Shown: piece after piece, positions 34,461-42,047 of the stretch
How positions within the stretch are numbered: position 1 is the first letter of the stretch
Layout of the letters: each line of letters begins with the position of its first letter
From: Candidatus Methanomethylophilaceae archaeon
GTDB lineage: Archaea; Thermoplasmatota; Thermoplasmata; Methanomassiliicoccales; Methanomethylophilaceae
Reading direction: 5' to 3'
DNA length: 64,000 nucleotides
NCBI GenBank assembly: GCA_944322255.1
Contig: CALUOK010000002.1
Location: 105,476-169,475, forward strand
Notes under the pieces: model-generated
What the model saw: only the letters and a program-made list of their open reading frames with translations
Told to the model about the DNA's origin: nothing
The model's database searches: none
Made by a program: the position numbers and the translations under genes

Positions 34461-34802
34461 TCAGCCCATCCTTTTCTGGGGGATGGGCTCCATTCTCCCG
34501 TTCCTGTACGAATTGATGTACCAATCCAATGCGTAATCGGCGATCTCATAGCTTTTCAGACCGCAACGCTCCTTCAAAACATCCATCGGATACTTCTCGA
34601 CGCGGACATTCTTAGGTTGGGTGCCCTTCATTCTGACATAAGGTCCGGTGGTGAATCCGAACTGTATTGCTTCGGCGAAACATCTGATTGCGTGATTTGC
34701 CAGTTCTGCAAAACTGCTGAACTCCCCGTTCTTCAGCAGTTCTTCGGAGTCCTGCATGATGTCTTCGGAGATCAGACATTGTACGGTGTGCGTGCATCCC
34801 AT
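34461..34802 (-). CDS. Ribbon-helix-helix (CopG-like) regulator
   Basis: A 113-residue protein. Residues 5-40 (TVQCLISEDIMQDSEELLKNGEFSSFAELANHAI) have the RHH pattern of one strand, two helices and the SFAEL turn. A second similar helical pair near the C-terminus (YPMDVLKERCGLKSYEIADYALDWYI) may be a divergent second half. ATG 34802 sits about 22 bp after a TATATAT box, fitting a leaderless mRNA; a longer start at 34832 would place the TATA box inside the gene. The gene faces the integrase across an array of four operators, so it very likely represses itself and the integrase. Confidence 0.75.
   Translation of the reverse strand: MGCTHTVQCLISEDIMQDSEELLKNGEFSSFAELANHAIRCFAEAIQFGFTTGPYVRMKGTQPKNVRVEKYPMDVLKERCGLKSYEIADYALDWYINSYRNGRMEPIPQKRMG
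34463..34489. terminator. Bidirectional hairpin terminator of the large operon
   Basis: AGCCCATCC (34463-34471) and GGATGGGCT (34481-34489) form a perfect 9-bp stem with a 9-nt loop starting TTTTCT, 12 bp after the operon's last stop. It overlaps the final codons of the convergent RHH gene, so it can serve both strands. Confidence 0.65.
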
Positions 34803-34827
34803 GGGACGGAATATGCGTTCTATATAT

Positions 34828-34915
34828 TTCACAGTTGTGAAGAATTTGGTTCACGATTGTGTATAATTTCAAATCAATTTTCACATTTGTAAAGAGTTCT
34901 ATTCACAAATGTGAA
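34828..34915. promoter_or_regulatory. Four-site operator array between RHH regulator and integrase
   Basis: Four related 14-mers: TTCACAGTTGTGAA (34828-34841), TTCACGATTGTGTA (34850-34863), TTCACATTTGTAAA (34880-34893) and TTCACAAATGTGAA (34902-34915). Starts are 22, 30 and 22 bp apart. Sites 1 and 4 are perfect palindromes. Site 1 abuts the RHH gene's TATA box and site 4 abuts the integrase's TTTAAATA. Sites 3 and 4 also form a 13-bp inverted repeat with each other. Confidence 0.8.
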
Positions 34916-34931
34916 AATTTTAAATATCAAC

Positions 34932-35984
34932 ATGGCCCATGCATTCAGCATGAACTACGAAAGAGAGATTCGCGAGAACGAGATTCGTCTGAGGAATGAG
35001 CAGATCGCCGAGAGGAGGGGCTGGCCAGGTATCGGGACCCTTCCGAAGAAGTACCCCCTGCCCGACACGGTCGAGGGCGATCTCGAAATCTACTGGGAGT
35101 CGCTGATCGACAGCGGGCTGGGCTGGCATTCGGTGAAGGCCAACTACGGTGCAGCTCGCAGATGCATCAAGGCACTCATGGATGCGGGACTGAGCTATGA
35201 GACCGCTCTGATAGACAGGGAGGAGGTCCTCTACCTCCGTGACACCGAGTTCCGCAATCTCGCCCCGGACACGGTCAAGTGGTACATCTGCCTCTTCGGG
35301 AAGTATCTCAGGCTCTTCGGCAATACTGTCGTAGATGACATGAATCTCCAGTGGCACCACAGTGCGGTCAACAGTGCCGATTGGCTCACCAAGGATCAGG
35401 CCATATATCTGCTCGGAATGGATGGTCTCACTCCGATGCAGAGCATGGCCCTCACGCTCATGCTGGGCATGGGCCTCCGCAGGGTGGAGGTCATCCGTCT
35501 CCAGATGGAGGACATCAAGCCGGAGGGACTGATTGTTCATGGGAAGGGGGTCGGGATCGGGAAGTACAGGTTCGTACCGTATCCCTCTGGAGCGAAGTTC
35601 AGGATCGACGAGTTCCTCCGTTGGAGGCGGGGGCAGGTGTACGAGGCCAAGGACAGGAACTTTGACTACACCGAGGATCCGCATGTGTTCCTTACGCAGA
35701 CGGAGAGGCCCCACGGATACAACGAGGCGGCGACGGGGTTCGACAAGTCCGTTCTGATTCCGATAAGGAAGCTGAGTGGAATCGACTTCGGGAATCATAC
35801 GTTGAGACGGACCTTCGCCCGCCTGATCTACCTGGACAACAAAACCGACGAGACCCTTCGCAGACTGGCCAGGATCCTCGGCCATAGTTCCCCTCAGACC
35901 ACCCTCAGATACATCGGTATCACGGACGACGAGCTCCGGGAGACGATGGAAGGGATGTCCCTCTTCAGGGACTCCGATCTCTGA
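34932..35984 (+). CDS. Tyrosine recombinase (integrase)
   Basis: A tyrosine recombinase of 350 residues from ATG 34932 (344 from ATG 34950; the frame stays open to GTG 34911). An N-terminal SAM-like core-binding domain (about 40-130) is followed by the catalytic domain with all expected residues: Arg in GMGLRRVEVIRL, Lys in the GKGVGIGKYRF turn, HTLRR (His-x-x-Arg), LGHSSPQTTLRYIG (His and nucleophilic Tyr). There is no Shine-Dalgarno sequence. TTTAAATA at 34918-34925 would place the start near 34950, so a leaderless mRNA is likely. It lies 255 bp from a partial tRNA, the usual arrangement of an integrase at its own attachment site. Confidence 0.9.
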   Translation: MAHAFSMNYEREIRENEIRLRNEQIAERRGWPGIGTLPKKYPLPDTVEGDLEIYWESLIDSGLGWHSVKANYGAARRCIKALMDAGLSYETALIDREEVLYLRDTEFRNLAPDTVKWYICLFGKYLRLFGNTVVDDMNLQWHHSAVNSADWLTKDQAIYLLGMDGLTPMQSMALTLMLGMGLRRVEVIRLQMEDIKPEGLIVHGKGVGIGKYRFVPYPSGAKFRIDEFLRWRRGQVYEAKDRNFDYTEDPHVFLTQTERPHGYNEAATGFDKSVLIPIRKLSGIDFGNHTLRRTFARLIYLDNKTDETLRRLARILGHSSPQTTLRYIGITDDELRETMEGMSLFRDSDL

Positions 35985-36238
35985 GGAAAACCACTCCAAA
36001 ACCTCTTAAATCCACCACTTCCACTGCGAAATCAACACTTTAGCAGTGTCTCCGTTTTGGATTTCGACTGTAACGACTAAATACTCCGTTTCGACATATC
36101 ACGGATGCGGTGGAAACACCGTAAGAGGAATGAAAGATGGGAACACAAACTGTTGTGTTTCCATCTGCAAGCATCTGTAGTGTTGCGCCATCTCTTCGCT
36201 GTGGGATGGACTTCGACGAGTTTGATTGCATCGCATCC
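35985..36238. other. Structured non-coding region between integrase and tRNA segment
   Basis: No gene. Three hairpins are visible: CACTGC/GCAGTG near 36023-36050; CGGTG-GAAA-CACCG (36108-36121, GNRA loop); and a 14-bp stem AGATGGGAACACAA / TTGTGTTTCCATCT (36135-36148 and 36153-36166, one G-U pair, ACTG loop). These could be integrase arm sites, the integrase mRNA end, or a small RNA. Confidence 0.5.
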
Positions 36239-36266
36239 GCGAGTTCAAATCTCGTCCCTTGCACCA
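36239..36266 (+). other. 3' tRNA segment, candidate attachment site (attR)
   Basis: GCGAG-TTCAAAT-CTCGT is a good T arm (36239-36255), followed by CCCTTGC, discriminator A and encoded CCA (36264-36266). No matching 5' acceptor strand (GCAAGGG) or convincing D and anticodon arms lie upstream, so only the 3' end is present. Integrases commonly leave such a copy at one element end, with the whole tRNA at the other. The intact gene is predicted on the plus strand left of the window. Confidence 0.7.
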
Positions 36267-36344
36267 CTCTTCTTCAAATCCATCGTCTTCGGCGGCATCG
36301 CATCCTCATCGGTTCTGCGCCGGATCCTCCCGAGAATCAAAGTC

Positions 36345-36367
36345 GGGTGCCGGATCCCCGGACACCC
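36345..36367 (-). terminator. Hairpin after the M3 peptidase gene
   Basis: GGGTGCCGG and CCGG-A-CACCC form a 9-bp stem with one bulge and a 4-nt loop, 20 bp beyond the minus-strand stop. No other gene or signal was seen in 36267-36386. Confidence 0.45.
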
Positions 36368-36386
36368 TGTTTCATATCCGTCCCGC

Positions 36387-38000
36387 CTATGCCGGGACCT
36401 GTCCCGTTTCGTTCGTGTCTCCGAGCACCCCGTCCGCCCAGGCGGAGACGGCGTCCATGACCTGGGCGAAGTCCTCGGCGTCGAACGCATCGCACATCCC
36501 CAGATCCGCGACCATGTCGTCGTAGCCGTACGGCGTCGCCAAGACGTCCAGGTACTCCTCTGTGGCCGCTTCCGGATCCTCGAGGGCGTCGACGAATATC
36601 TCCAGGGCGTTGAAGGCCGACACGGCATAGCTGACGTAGTAGAACGGCTGGCCGAATGTGTGCGACACCGCGTACCAGGGACGGCCCGGATCGTATCCGT
36701 AGCCGGCGCAGACCTCCTCGAACAACGCGTCCAGCTCCTCGGCCGTGGACGCGTCCCCGTCGTAAACCCTCTGCTGGAACTCGTCGTAGATGCATCCCTC
36801 GAGGATGGCGTACAGCATAGTCCTCACGGACATCATCGACGCGTCGGACGACCCTGTGCCCTCGTCGTACCACAGGCTGAACAGCATCTCCAGCCCCTGG
36901 GACTGGATCTCCGACACCTCCAGGTCATGCGACGCGCTCCATGCCAGGGCGTACGCGGAGGAGTGTCCGAACTCGTGGACTAGGGTCGTCGTGTCGTAGA
37001 AGTTGAGGTAGGGATCGCTGTATATGTACAGGAGCATCTCGTCCCCGACGACGTTCACCAGGGTGGTGAATGCGCCCGACTGCTTCGTGTCCAGATCCTC
37101 GAAGTCCACCAGCCCGTTCCCGGTCATGTAGTCGTACAGCCCGGTCATCTCCGGACCCATCGTGTCGATGAACACCTCCACGTCGGCGAACAGCTCGTCC
37201 TGACCCTCGTAGGTGTAGGACGGACGCGTCCATGACTCCCCGTAGGCCCCGAGGTTCTGCGTGAACAGGTCCCCGACGGAACCCCTGACCAAATCTGTGA
37301 AGACCACGGTCTCGTCCGGTCCGAACGAGCGCTGATATGTTACATCATAGGCGTAGTCCGCGTAGCTGCCGTATCCGTGCAGAGCCGCCAGGTCGTTGCG
37401 CACGTCCACCAGCTCCAGGAGGATCGCCGCCAAATCCTTTGGATCCGTGGCCTCGTAGTAGCGCGCCATTAGGCCGCTCTCCCTCTCCAAAAGGGCCAGC
37501 TCCTCCTCGGACATGGACACATCGGCGAGCAGACGGTCGGCGGCCTCGTCCCCGATGACCGTCCTGAGCGTGTCCCCTCCTGGACCGTCCAGGGCCTCCC
37601 TGAGCGCCGAATCGTAGATGTCCATGCACTGGCTGTTGAACATGCTCCACCCGACGTACTCCTCGGCGAGACCGGTCGGATCGCGGCAGTACTCCCAGTT
37701 GAAGAGACCGTACGCGTATCCCGTCTCCTTCAAGGTGCCGTTCAGGTCCTCCATGAGGACGCCCATGGCCTTGGGACTCAGGGTCCCACTGGACGCCTGC
37801 TCCACGAACCTGTCGGATGCCGTCTGCAACTCCGCGAAAGCCTCCGACGATGACATGTCGGCGATCTCGTCGACCGTCACCAGGTCCCATGACGTCCTGA
37901 AGCGCGTGGGGGGATCGTCATCGTCCAGGACGATGTACACCGCACCGACGCAGAGTATCGCGACTACGGCCACTGCCATGGCCTTCTGAGCCGTGTTCAT
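36387..38000 (-). CDS. Membrane-anchored M3-family (oligoendopeptidase F-like) metallopeptidase
   Basis: A 537-residue protein. An N-terminal transmembrane/signal segment (residues 8-25; VAVVAILCVGAVYIVL) is followed by an all-helical M3-type fold. The zinc site HEFGH lies at about 342-346, followed by the downstream acidic region (EVSEIQSQGLEMLF) that supplies the third ligand. The family cleaves oligopeptides and is usually cytosolic; the N-terminal anchor puts this one outside the membrane, probably for peptide scavenging or surface turnover. The gene stops at TAG, the only TAG among the genes annotated here; reading it as pyrrolysine would add four residues before TGA. Confidence 0.85.
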   Translation of the reverse strand: MNTAQKAMAVAVVAILCVGAVYIVLDDDDPPTRFRTSWDLVTVDEIADMSSSEAFAELQTASDRFVEQASSGTLSPKAMGVLMEDLNGTLKETGYAYGLFNWEYCRDPTGLAEEYVGWSMFNSQCMDIYDSALREALDGPGGDTLRTVIGDEAADRLLADVSMSEEELALLERESGLMARYYEATDPKDLAAILLELVDVRNDLAALHGYGSYADYAYDVTYQRSFGPDETVVFTDLVRGSVGDLFTQNLGAYGESWTRPSYTYEGQDELFADVEVFIDTMGPEMTGLYDYMTGNGLVDFEDLDTKQSGAFTTLVNVVGDEMLLYIYSDPYLNFYDTTTLVHEFGHSSAYALAWSASHDLEVSEIQSQGLEMLFSLWYDEGTGSSDASMMSVRTMLYAILEGCIYDEFQQRVYDGDASTAEELDALFEEVCAGYGYDPGRPWYAVSHTFGQPFYYVSYAVSAFNALEIFVDALEDPEAATEEYLDVLATPYGYDDMVADLGMCDAFDAEDFAQVMDAVSAWADGVLGDTNETGQVPA

Positions 38001-38041
38001 ACCTGCGAATCGACTTGCGGGTTTAAAGATGGAGATGGGGC

Positions 38042-39055
38042 TCAGCTGCGGGCGAGGTCGTACCTGAGGGTGCATGACCCGTCCGAGAAGTCGAACTCCG
38101 ACATGGCGCCGTTTATGAACGTCATGCGGGGGGCCTTGTGGCCCACGTCGGCATCGGTCAGGACCGGCACCTCCAGATGTGCCAGCGCATCGGTCACCAG
38201 CTCGGTGTACCCCCTGTCGCCGGTGTAGAACAGCGACCTTCCGAACACGAACCCGGTGCAGTCCTCGAACCATCCGGCATCCTCCATGCGGCGGAGCATC
38301 GACGCGATCCTGTCCTCCGTCATGTCGAAGGTCTCCATGTACCAGACGATGCCGTCTCCCCCGTACCTGCCCACGAATCCCGTGGGGTCGGCCGTCCCCT
38401 TGGAGACGAACCACTCCAGCACGTCCATGCATCCGCCGATCAGCCTTCCGGAGAACCTGCAGTCCCCGACCGAGGACCCCCAGACGGTGGGTTCGTCCTC
38501 CTGGAAGGACTCCAGTCCGGTAACCCTGTCCACGAAATCAGTGGCGTGGAACGGGAAGGACCTCTGCTCCGACCTGTTTCCCTCCAGGAACTCCAGGTTC
38601 TGCTCCAGGCTGGGATGCCACCGCTCCATTCCGAAATCGCCGAAGTTGCCGCAGTAGACCGTGGCGACGTCGTGCTCCGCGGTCATCTTGAACGCCAGGG
38701 TGGTGTTGTCGGAGTAGCCCTGGAACCACTTGGGGTTCCCCTCGTACGCGTCCCAGTCCATCAGGGGGAGCATCTCCCACTGGTAGTCGCCGCCCTTGGC
38801 AGAGAATATGCATGAGACTTCGGGGTCCTCAAGGAGGGACGTCAGCTCCGCCACCCTCTGCGGGGCGGGAGACGAGCGGCCCTCCTCGTCGATCGTGGTG
38901 TACACGTTGGGTGTCTCCACCACGCCGTACCCCCTGGCGGCCAGCTTGGCCCTGGCGCTGGAGAAGCGGTTGGCGTCCAGGGGATCGTCCACTCCGAACG
39001 AGGGGGCGGTCACTCCGAGCTTGTCTCCTGGCCTGATGAAGCGGGGCACTATCAT
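38042..39055 (-). CDS. S66-family LD-carboxypeptidase-like serine peptidase
   Basis: A 337-residue protein. The S66 fold is recognisable from IRPGDKLGVTAPSFG at the start, nucleophile serine in GYSDNT (about 120), and the late DADVGHKAP with the catalytic histidine. Relatives include LD-carboxypeptidase LdcA and the MccF self-immunity peptidase. Methanogens of this group lack murein, so the substrate is probably a peptide antibiotic or peptides from gut bacteria (inference). ATG 39055 begins the conserved region, and TATATGC about 27 bp upstream suggests a leaderless mRNA. Its promoter is shared, back to back, with the dCTP deaminase gene. Confidence 0.85.
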   Translation of the reverse strand: MIVPRFIRPGDKLGVTAPSFGVDDPLDANRFSSARAKLAARGYGVVETPNVYTTIDEEGRSSPAPQRVAELTSLLEDPEVSCIFSAKGGDYQWEMLPLMDWDAYEGNPKWFQGYSDNTTLAFKMTAEHDVATVYCGNFGDFGMERWHPSLEQNLEFLEGNRSEQRSFPFHATDFVDRVTGLESFQEDEPTVWGSSVGDCRFSGRLIGGCMDVLEWFVSKGTADPTGFVGRYGGDGIVWYMETFDMTEDRIASMLRRMEDAGWFEDCTGFVFGRSLFYTGDRGYTELVTDALAHLEVPVLTDADVGHKAPRMTFINGAMSEFDFSDGSCTLRYDLARS

Positions 39056-39107
39056 GCCGTGGGAATCCTGGGCGGAGCATATAAACAATGTCGCACATGA
39101 CGGCCGC

Positions 39108-39596
39108 ATGGGAATCCTATCCGACAGAGACATCATGGAGAGCCTGATGACCGGCTACATCGGCATCAGCGACTTCAGCGAGAGGGGACTGACCCCCAAC
39201 GGCTACGACCTCCGCATCGCGGAGATCTCGGTCCGCGGGGACCCCGAGATCAAGAGGGAGGGGACAGTGACGATCCCCCCGCGCACCATGTTCTACGTCT
39301 CCACCATCGAGAGGGTGAGGATGGCCAGCGACATCTGCGCCCAGCTCTGGCTGAGGACCACATGGATCAGGAAGGGCGTGATCGGCGCCTTCGGGAAGAT
39401 CGATGCGGGATTCGAGGGCACGCTCACCCTCGGCGCCTACAACGCCACCGACGACCCCGTGGAGATCCCCATCGGCGAGAGGTTCTGCCAGATGGTCATG
39501 GAGACCCTCAACTCCGAGACGATCAAGGACTACGCCCAGCGCAGCGGCAACTACCAGGGGCAGACCGGCGTCACGCTGGACCCGCTCAAGAAGTGA
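39108..39596 (+). CDS. dcd: dCTP deaminase
   Basis: A 162-residue protein with the dCTP deaminase/dUTPase trimer fold: ILSDRDI start, GLTPNGYDLRI, the SSxxR-like active-site region (LWLRTTWIRKGV, about 82-93), the IDAGFEGTLTL strand with catalytic Glu, and GQTGV near the end. It makes dUTP from dCTP (or dUMP in bifunctional forms) for dTTP synthesis. TATAAA at 39080-39085 lies 23-28 bp before the ATG, so the mRNA is leaderless. The length is slightly short but the core is complete. Confidence 0.92.
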   Translation: MGILSDRDIMESLMTGYIGISDFSERGLTPNGYDLRIAEISVRGDPEIKREGTVTIPPRTMFYVSTIERVRMASDICAQLWLRTTWIRKGVIGAFGKIDAGFEGTLTLGAYNATDDPVEIPIGERFCQMVMETLNSETIKDYAQRSGNYQGQTGVTLDPLKK

Positions 39597-39846
39597 CCCT
39601 GTCCCTCATGGGCATGTAACACGACGGGACCTTCGGGAGGTCCCGTCTCCCCTTAACATCCATCGTCTCGATGGAGAGCTCTCCCCTCACCACGTAGTTC
39701 TTCGGGATGAACTCCCTCGTCTCCACATCCACGCGGCCTATGAACACGCGTTCGGATACGGGATTGGATTTGCCGGGCACCCTCCTGCTGCGGCATTCGT
39801 ACAGGTACTCGTACCTCCCCTTCATGATGTGGACGATGTATGTCAT
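39586..39846 (-). CDS. Small hypothetical protein
   Basis: An 86-residue basic protein (MTYIVHIMKGRYEYLYECRS start) with beta-strands and no recognised family. Its pattern loosely recalls the N-terminal strand region of some transposase-associated proteins, which is not enough for a call. CAATATATAGG about 28 bp upstream of the ATG gives a leaderless promoter, which supports a real gene. The 3' end overlaps dcd by 11 bp tail to tail. Confidence 0.55.
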   Translation of the reverse strand: MTYIVHIMKGRYEYLYECRSRRVPGKSNPVSERVFIGRVDVETREFIPKNYVVRGELSIETMDVKGRRDLPKVPSCYMPMRDRVTS

Positions 39847-40016
39847 GCATCTACGTCATCGATGACCTATATATTGCTTTCGGACATTTTGTAGTTACCA
39901 GAACATGCTCGTTCGCAACGATTCCGACTAAAACAGCCTTCGAATACAGAATCGCTTTTATACTGGGTGTGCACGAACCCCCTCCGCGGCCGATGAGGCC
40001 GAGGAGTGAAAGAGAG

Positions 40017-40982
40017 ATGGTCTTCATCAGATACCAGCATGTAGAACGCATCGACGCCGACGAGGCGGAGGGACTCCTCGACGGAGTCTGCCACATCTTC
40101 CCGAAGATGGACGGCTCCAACATGTGCGCCTACACCGAGGACGGGAAGGTGTGCACGATGAGCAGGAACAAGGAGATCCAGCCCCCGGAGCCCTTCGCGG
40201 TGTTCATCGAGGGGAACGAGAACGTGAGACGCTTCCTCACCGACTTCCCCGGGCTTCGCCTCTACGGTGAGTGGATGGTGCCCCACACCGTGAGGTCCTA
40301 CCGTCCCGACGTCTGGAACCGCTGGTTCGTGTTCGACGTCACCGCCGAGGACCCGGACGCCGTGTACGCATGGGGCGACGGCAACGAGCTGAGATGCGGA
40401 GGGCGCTTCTACATCCCCTACGAGGAGTACGCGCCGGTGCTCGACGCCTACGGGATCGAGTACATCCCTCCGCTCGCAATCCTGGACCACCCGGACCTGA
40501 AGGAGCTGGAGCGCATCGCGGACACGGAGAACACCTGGATGGTCGCCGACGGCGCGGGATGCGGCGAGGGAGTCGTGGTCAAGAGGTACGGCTTCGTCAA
40601 CAAGTTCGGGAGGACCAACTGGGCCAAGGTGCTCAACAGGAGCTTCTGCGTGTTCAAGGTCGTGTCACGCGGTAACAGGAGCGAGGAGAGGCGCGACGGC
40701 ACCTCGACGGAGCACGAGATGGCCCTGAGGTACGTCACGCAGGACCTGGTGGACAAGGAGTACGCCAGGATCATGGAGAACGCGGAGACGAGGAAGGTTG
40801 TGCCGGGACAGCTGCTCGGGACGGTGTGGCACTGCGTGGTGACGGAGTGCATGTGGGACGCGGTGAAACGCTACAAGTCCCCCACCGTGGACTTCAAGCA
40901 GCTCCGCAGGGAGTGCGAACTGCGGACGAAGATGCTCCGCCCCGAGGTCTTTGGCCTGAGGGGCCTCGAGGTCCTGGAATGA
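40017..40982 (+). CDS. RNA ligase family protein (nucleotidyltransferase)
   Basis: A 321-residue protein. Motif I KMDGSN with the AMP-accepting lysine at residue 30, motif III-like GLRLYGEWM, motif IV EGVVVKRYG (about 180-188) and a final motif V-like lysine region (KFGRTNWAKV). This is the layout of T4 Rnl2/archaeal-type RNA ligases; the C-terminal 100 residues are a separate helical domain. GAGGAGTGA precedes the ATG by seven bases, and TTTTATAC (39956-39963) is the promoter. It probably seals RNA 5'-P/3'-OH ends in repair. The true substrate is unknown. Confidence 0.85.
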   Translation: MVFIRYQHVERIDADEAEGLLDGVCHIFPKMDGSNMCAYTEDGKVCTMSRNKEIQPPEPFAVFIEGNENVRRFLTDFPGLRLYGEWMVPHTVRSYRPDVWNRWFVFDVTAEDPDAVYAWGDGNELRCGGRFYIPYEEYAPVLDAYGIEYIPPLAILDHPDLKELERIADTENTWMVADGAGCGEGVVVKRYGFVNKFGRTNWAKVLNRSFCVFKVVSRGNRSEERRDGTSTEHEMALRYVTQDLVDKEYARIMENAETRKVVPGQLLGTVWHCVVTECMWDAVKRYKSPTVDFKQLRRECELRTKMLRPEVFGLRGLEVLE

Positions 40983-41022
40983 ACCCACGGCCGGTGCCGC
41001 ATGGTGCCGGCCGCAAACCGAT

Positions 41023-42021
41023 TCATCCCTTGTGGATGTCAAGCGAGTAGACGCTCATCGTCGGAGAGTATGTTTTGAGCTCCGAATGCTCCACGGATAT
41101 TGTGTGGCCCCTCGCCGCGGCATCGGCCACGAGCCCGTCCAGGAACGGCAGGAAGTCCTCCCTCTCGATGATCTTGTACATGTGCACCGTGCCGCCGGCG
41201 TTCAGCCTGTCCAGCGCGACGGGCAGGAACCTGTCGGCAATCTGCGGGAGGTTCATGATGATGCGGTCGGCCGTCGGCAGGTCGTACACCAGGACGGACG
41301 AGTCCCCGGTCATCGGGTGCAGGTTGTCCACATGGTTCCTGTCGGCGTTCATTCTGGCGAAGTGCTCCGCCTCCGGGTTCAGGTCGATGGAGTAGACGAC
41401 CTTCGGATTCGCCAGACGGCACATCACCGTCCCGAAGGGTGCGACACCGCCGAACATGTCGATCACCGTCTCCCCGTCGGCCACCAGTCCGGCTATCCTG
41501 GACCTCTCGCTGCTCAGGCGGGGGTTGAAATAGACCCTGGCGGGGTCCGTGTACAGCCTGACCCCGAACTCCTTGTGCACGGTCTCCGACGTGCCGGTGC
41601 CGGCGATCCTCTCCAGGTCGCGGATCCTGAAGTCCCCCTTGACCCCGTGGTCCTCGAAGACGATGCGGATGCTGCGGTTGACCTTCAGGAGGGCCTCGCC
41701 GATCCGCGACGCATAGGGCTTCAGCTCGTCCGGCAGCTTGATCATGGCCACGTCCCCCACGACGTCGAACGACGACGGGAGGTGCTCCCTGAGGTCCTCG
41801 GGCACATCGGCCACGTCGCGGTAGTCCGTGGGCCTCTGCTCCTGCACCTGCATCTCCGCGTCCACGACCTCGTACCCCTGGTACGAGTCGCAGTTCACCG
41901 GGATCAGCAGGCAGTCGCCGTCCGCGCGGATCCTGGCGCCCAACTCCAGCAGTCCCTCTGAGAACAGTGCGGAACGCACCTGCTCCCCCTCGCGTTTGGG
42001 CACACGGATGCATCTGACCAT
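41023..42021 (-). CDS. trm5: tRNA (guanine37-N1)-methyltransferase Trm5
   Basis: A 332-residue SAM-dependent methyltransferase. The D1-like N-terminal domain is followed by the Trm5 signature: FNPRLSSERSRIAGLV (about 166-181), SAM-binding DMFGGVAPFG (about 188-197), IDLNPEAEHFARMN (about 212-225) and the catalytic NLPQ motif (about 257-260). It makes m1G37 next to the anticodon, preventing frameshifting. ATG 42021 is chosen over TTG 42033 because TTTAAG lies about 28 bp upstream of it (leaderless). It is unrelated in function to the ABC operon that converges on its promoter. Confidence 0.92.
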   Translation of the reverse strand: MVRCIRVPKREGEQVRSALFSEGLLELGARIRADGDCLLIPVNCDSYQGYEVVDAEMQVQEQRPTDYRDVADVPEDLREHLPSSFDVVGDVAMIKLPDELKPYASRIGEALLKVNRSIRIVFEDHGVKGDFRIRDLERIAGTGTSETVHKEFGVRLYTDPARVYFNPRLSSERSRIAGLVADGETVIDMFGGVAPFGTVMCRLANPKVVYSIDLNPEAEHFARMNADRNHVDNLHPMTGDSSVLVYDLPTADRIIMNLPQIADRFLPVALDRLNAGGTVHMYKIIEREDFLPFLDGLVADAAARGHTISVEHSELKTYSPTMSVYSLDIHKG

Positions 42022-42047
42022 GGGAGGACCCAATCCCGCTTCCGTTC

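Noticed and set aside
36170..36266. A full tRNA gene at the attachment site
   Set aside because: Only five of seven acceptor bases (GCAAG) could pair at about 36170, there is no acceptable D or anticodon arm, and the span is too long. A 3' fragment fits better.
39586..39846. Transposase remnant
   Set aside because: The resemblance to transposase-associated N-terminal regions is too weak, and the gene has its own leaderless promoter.
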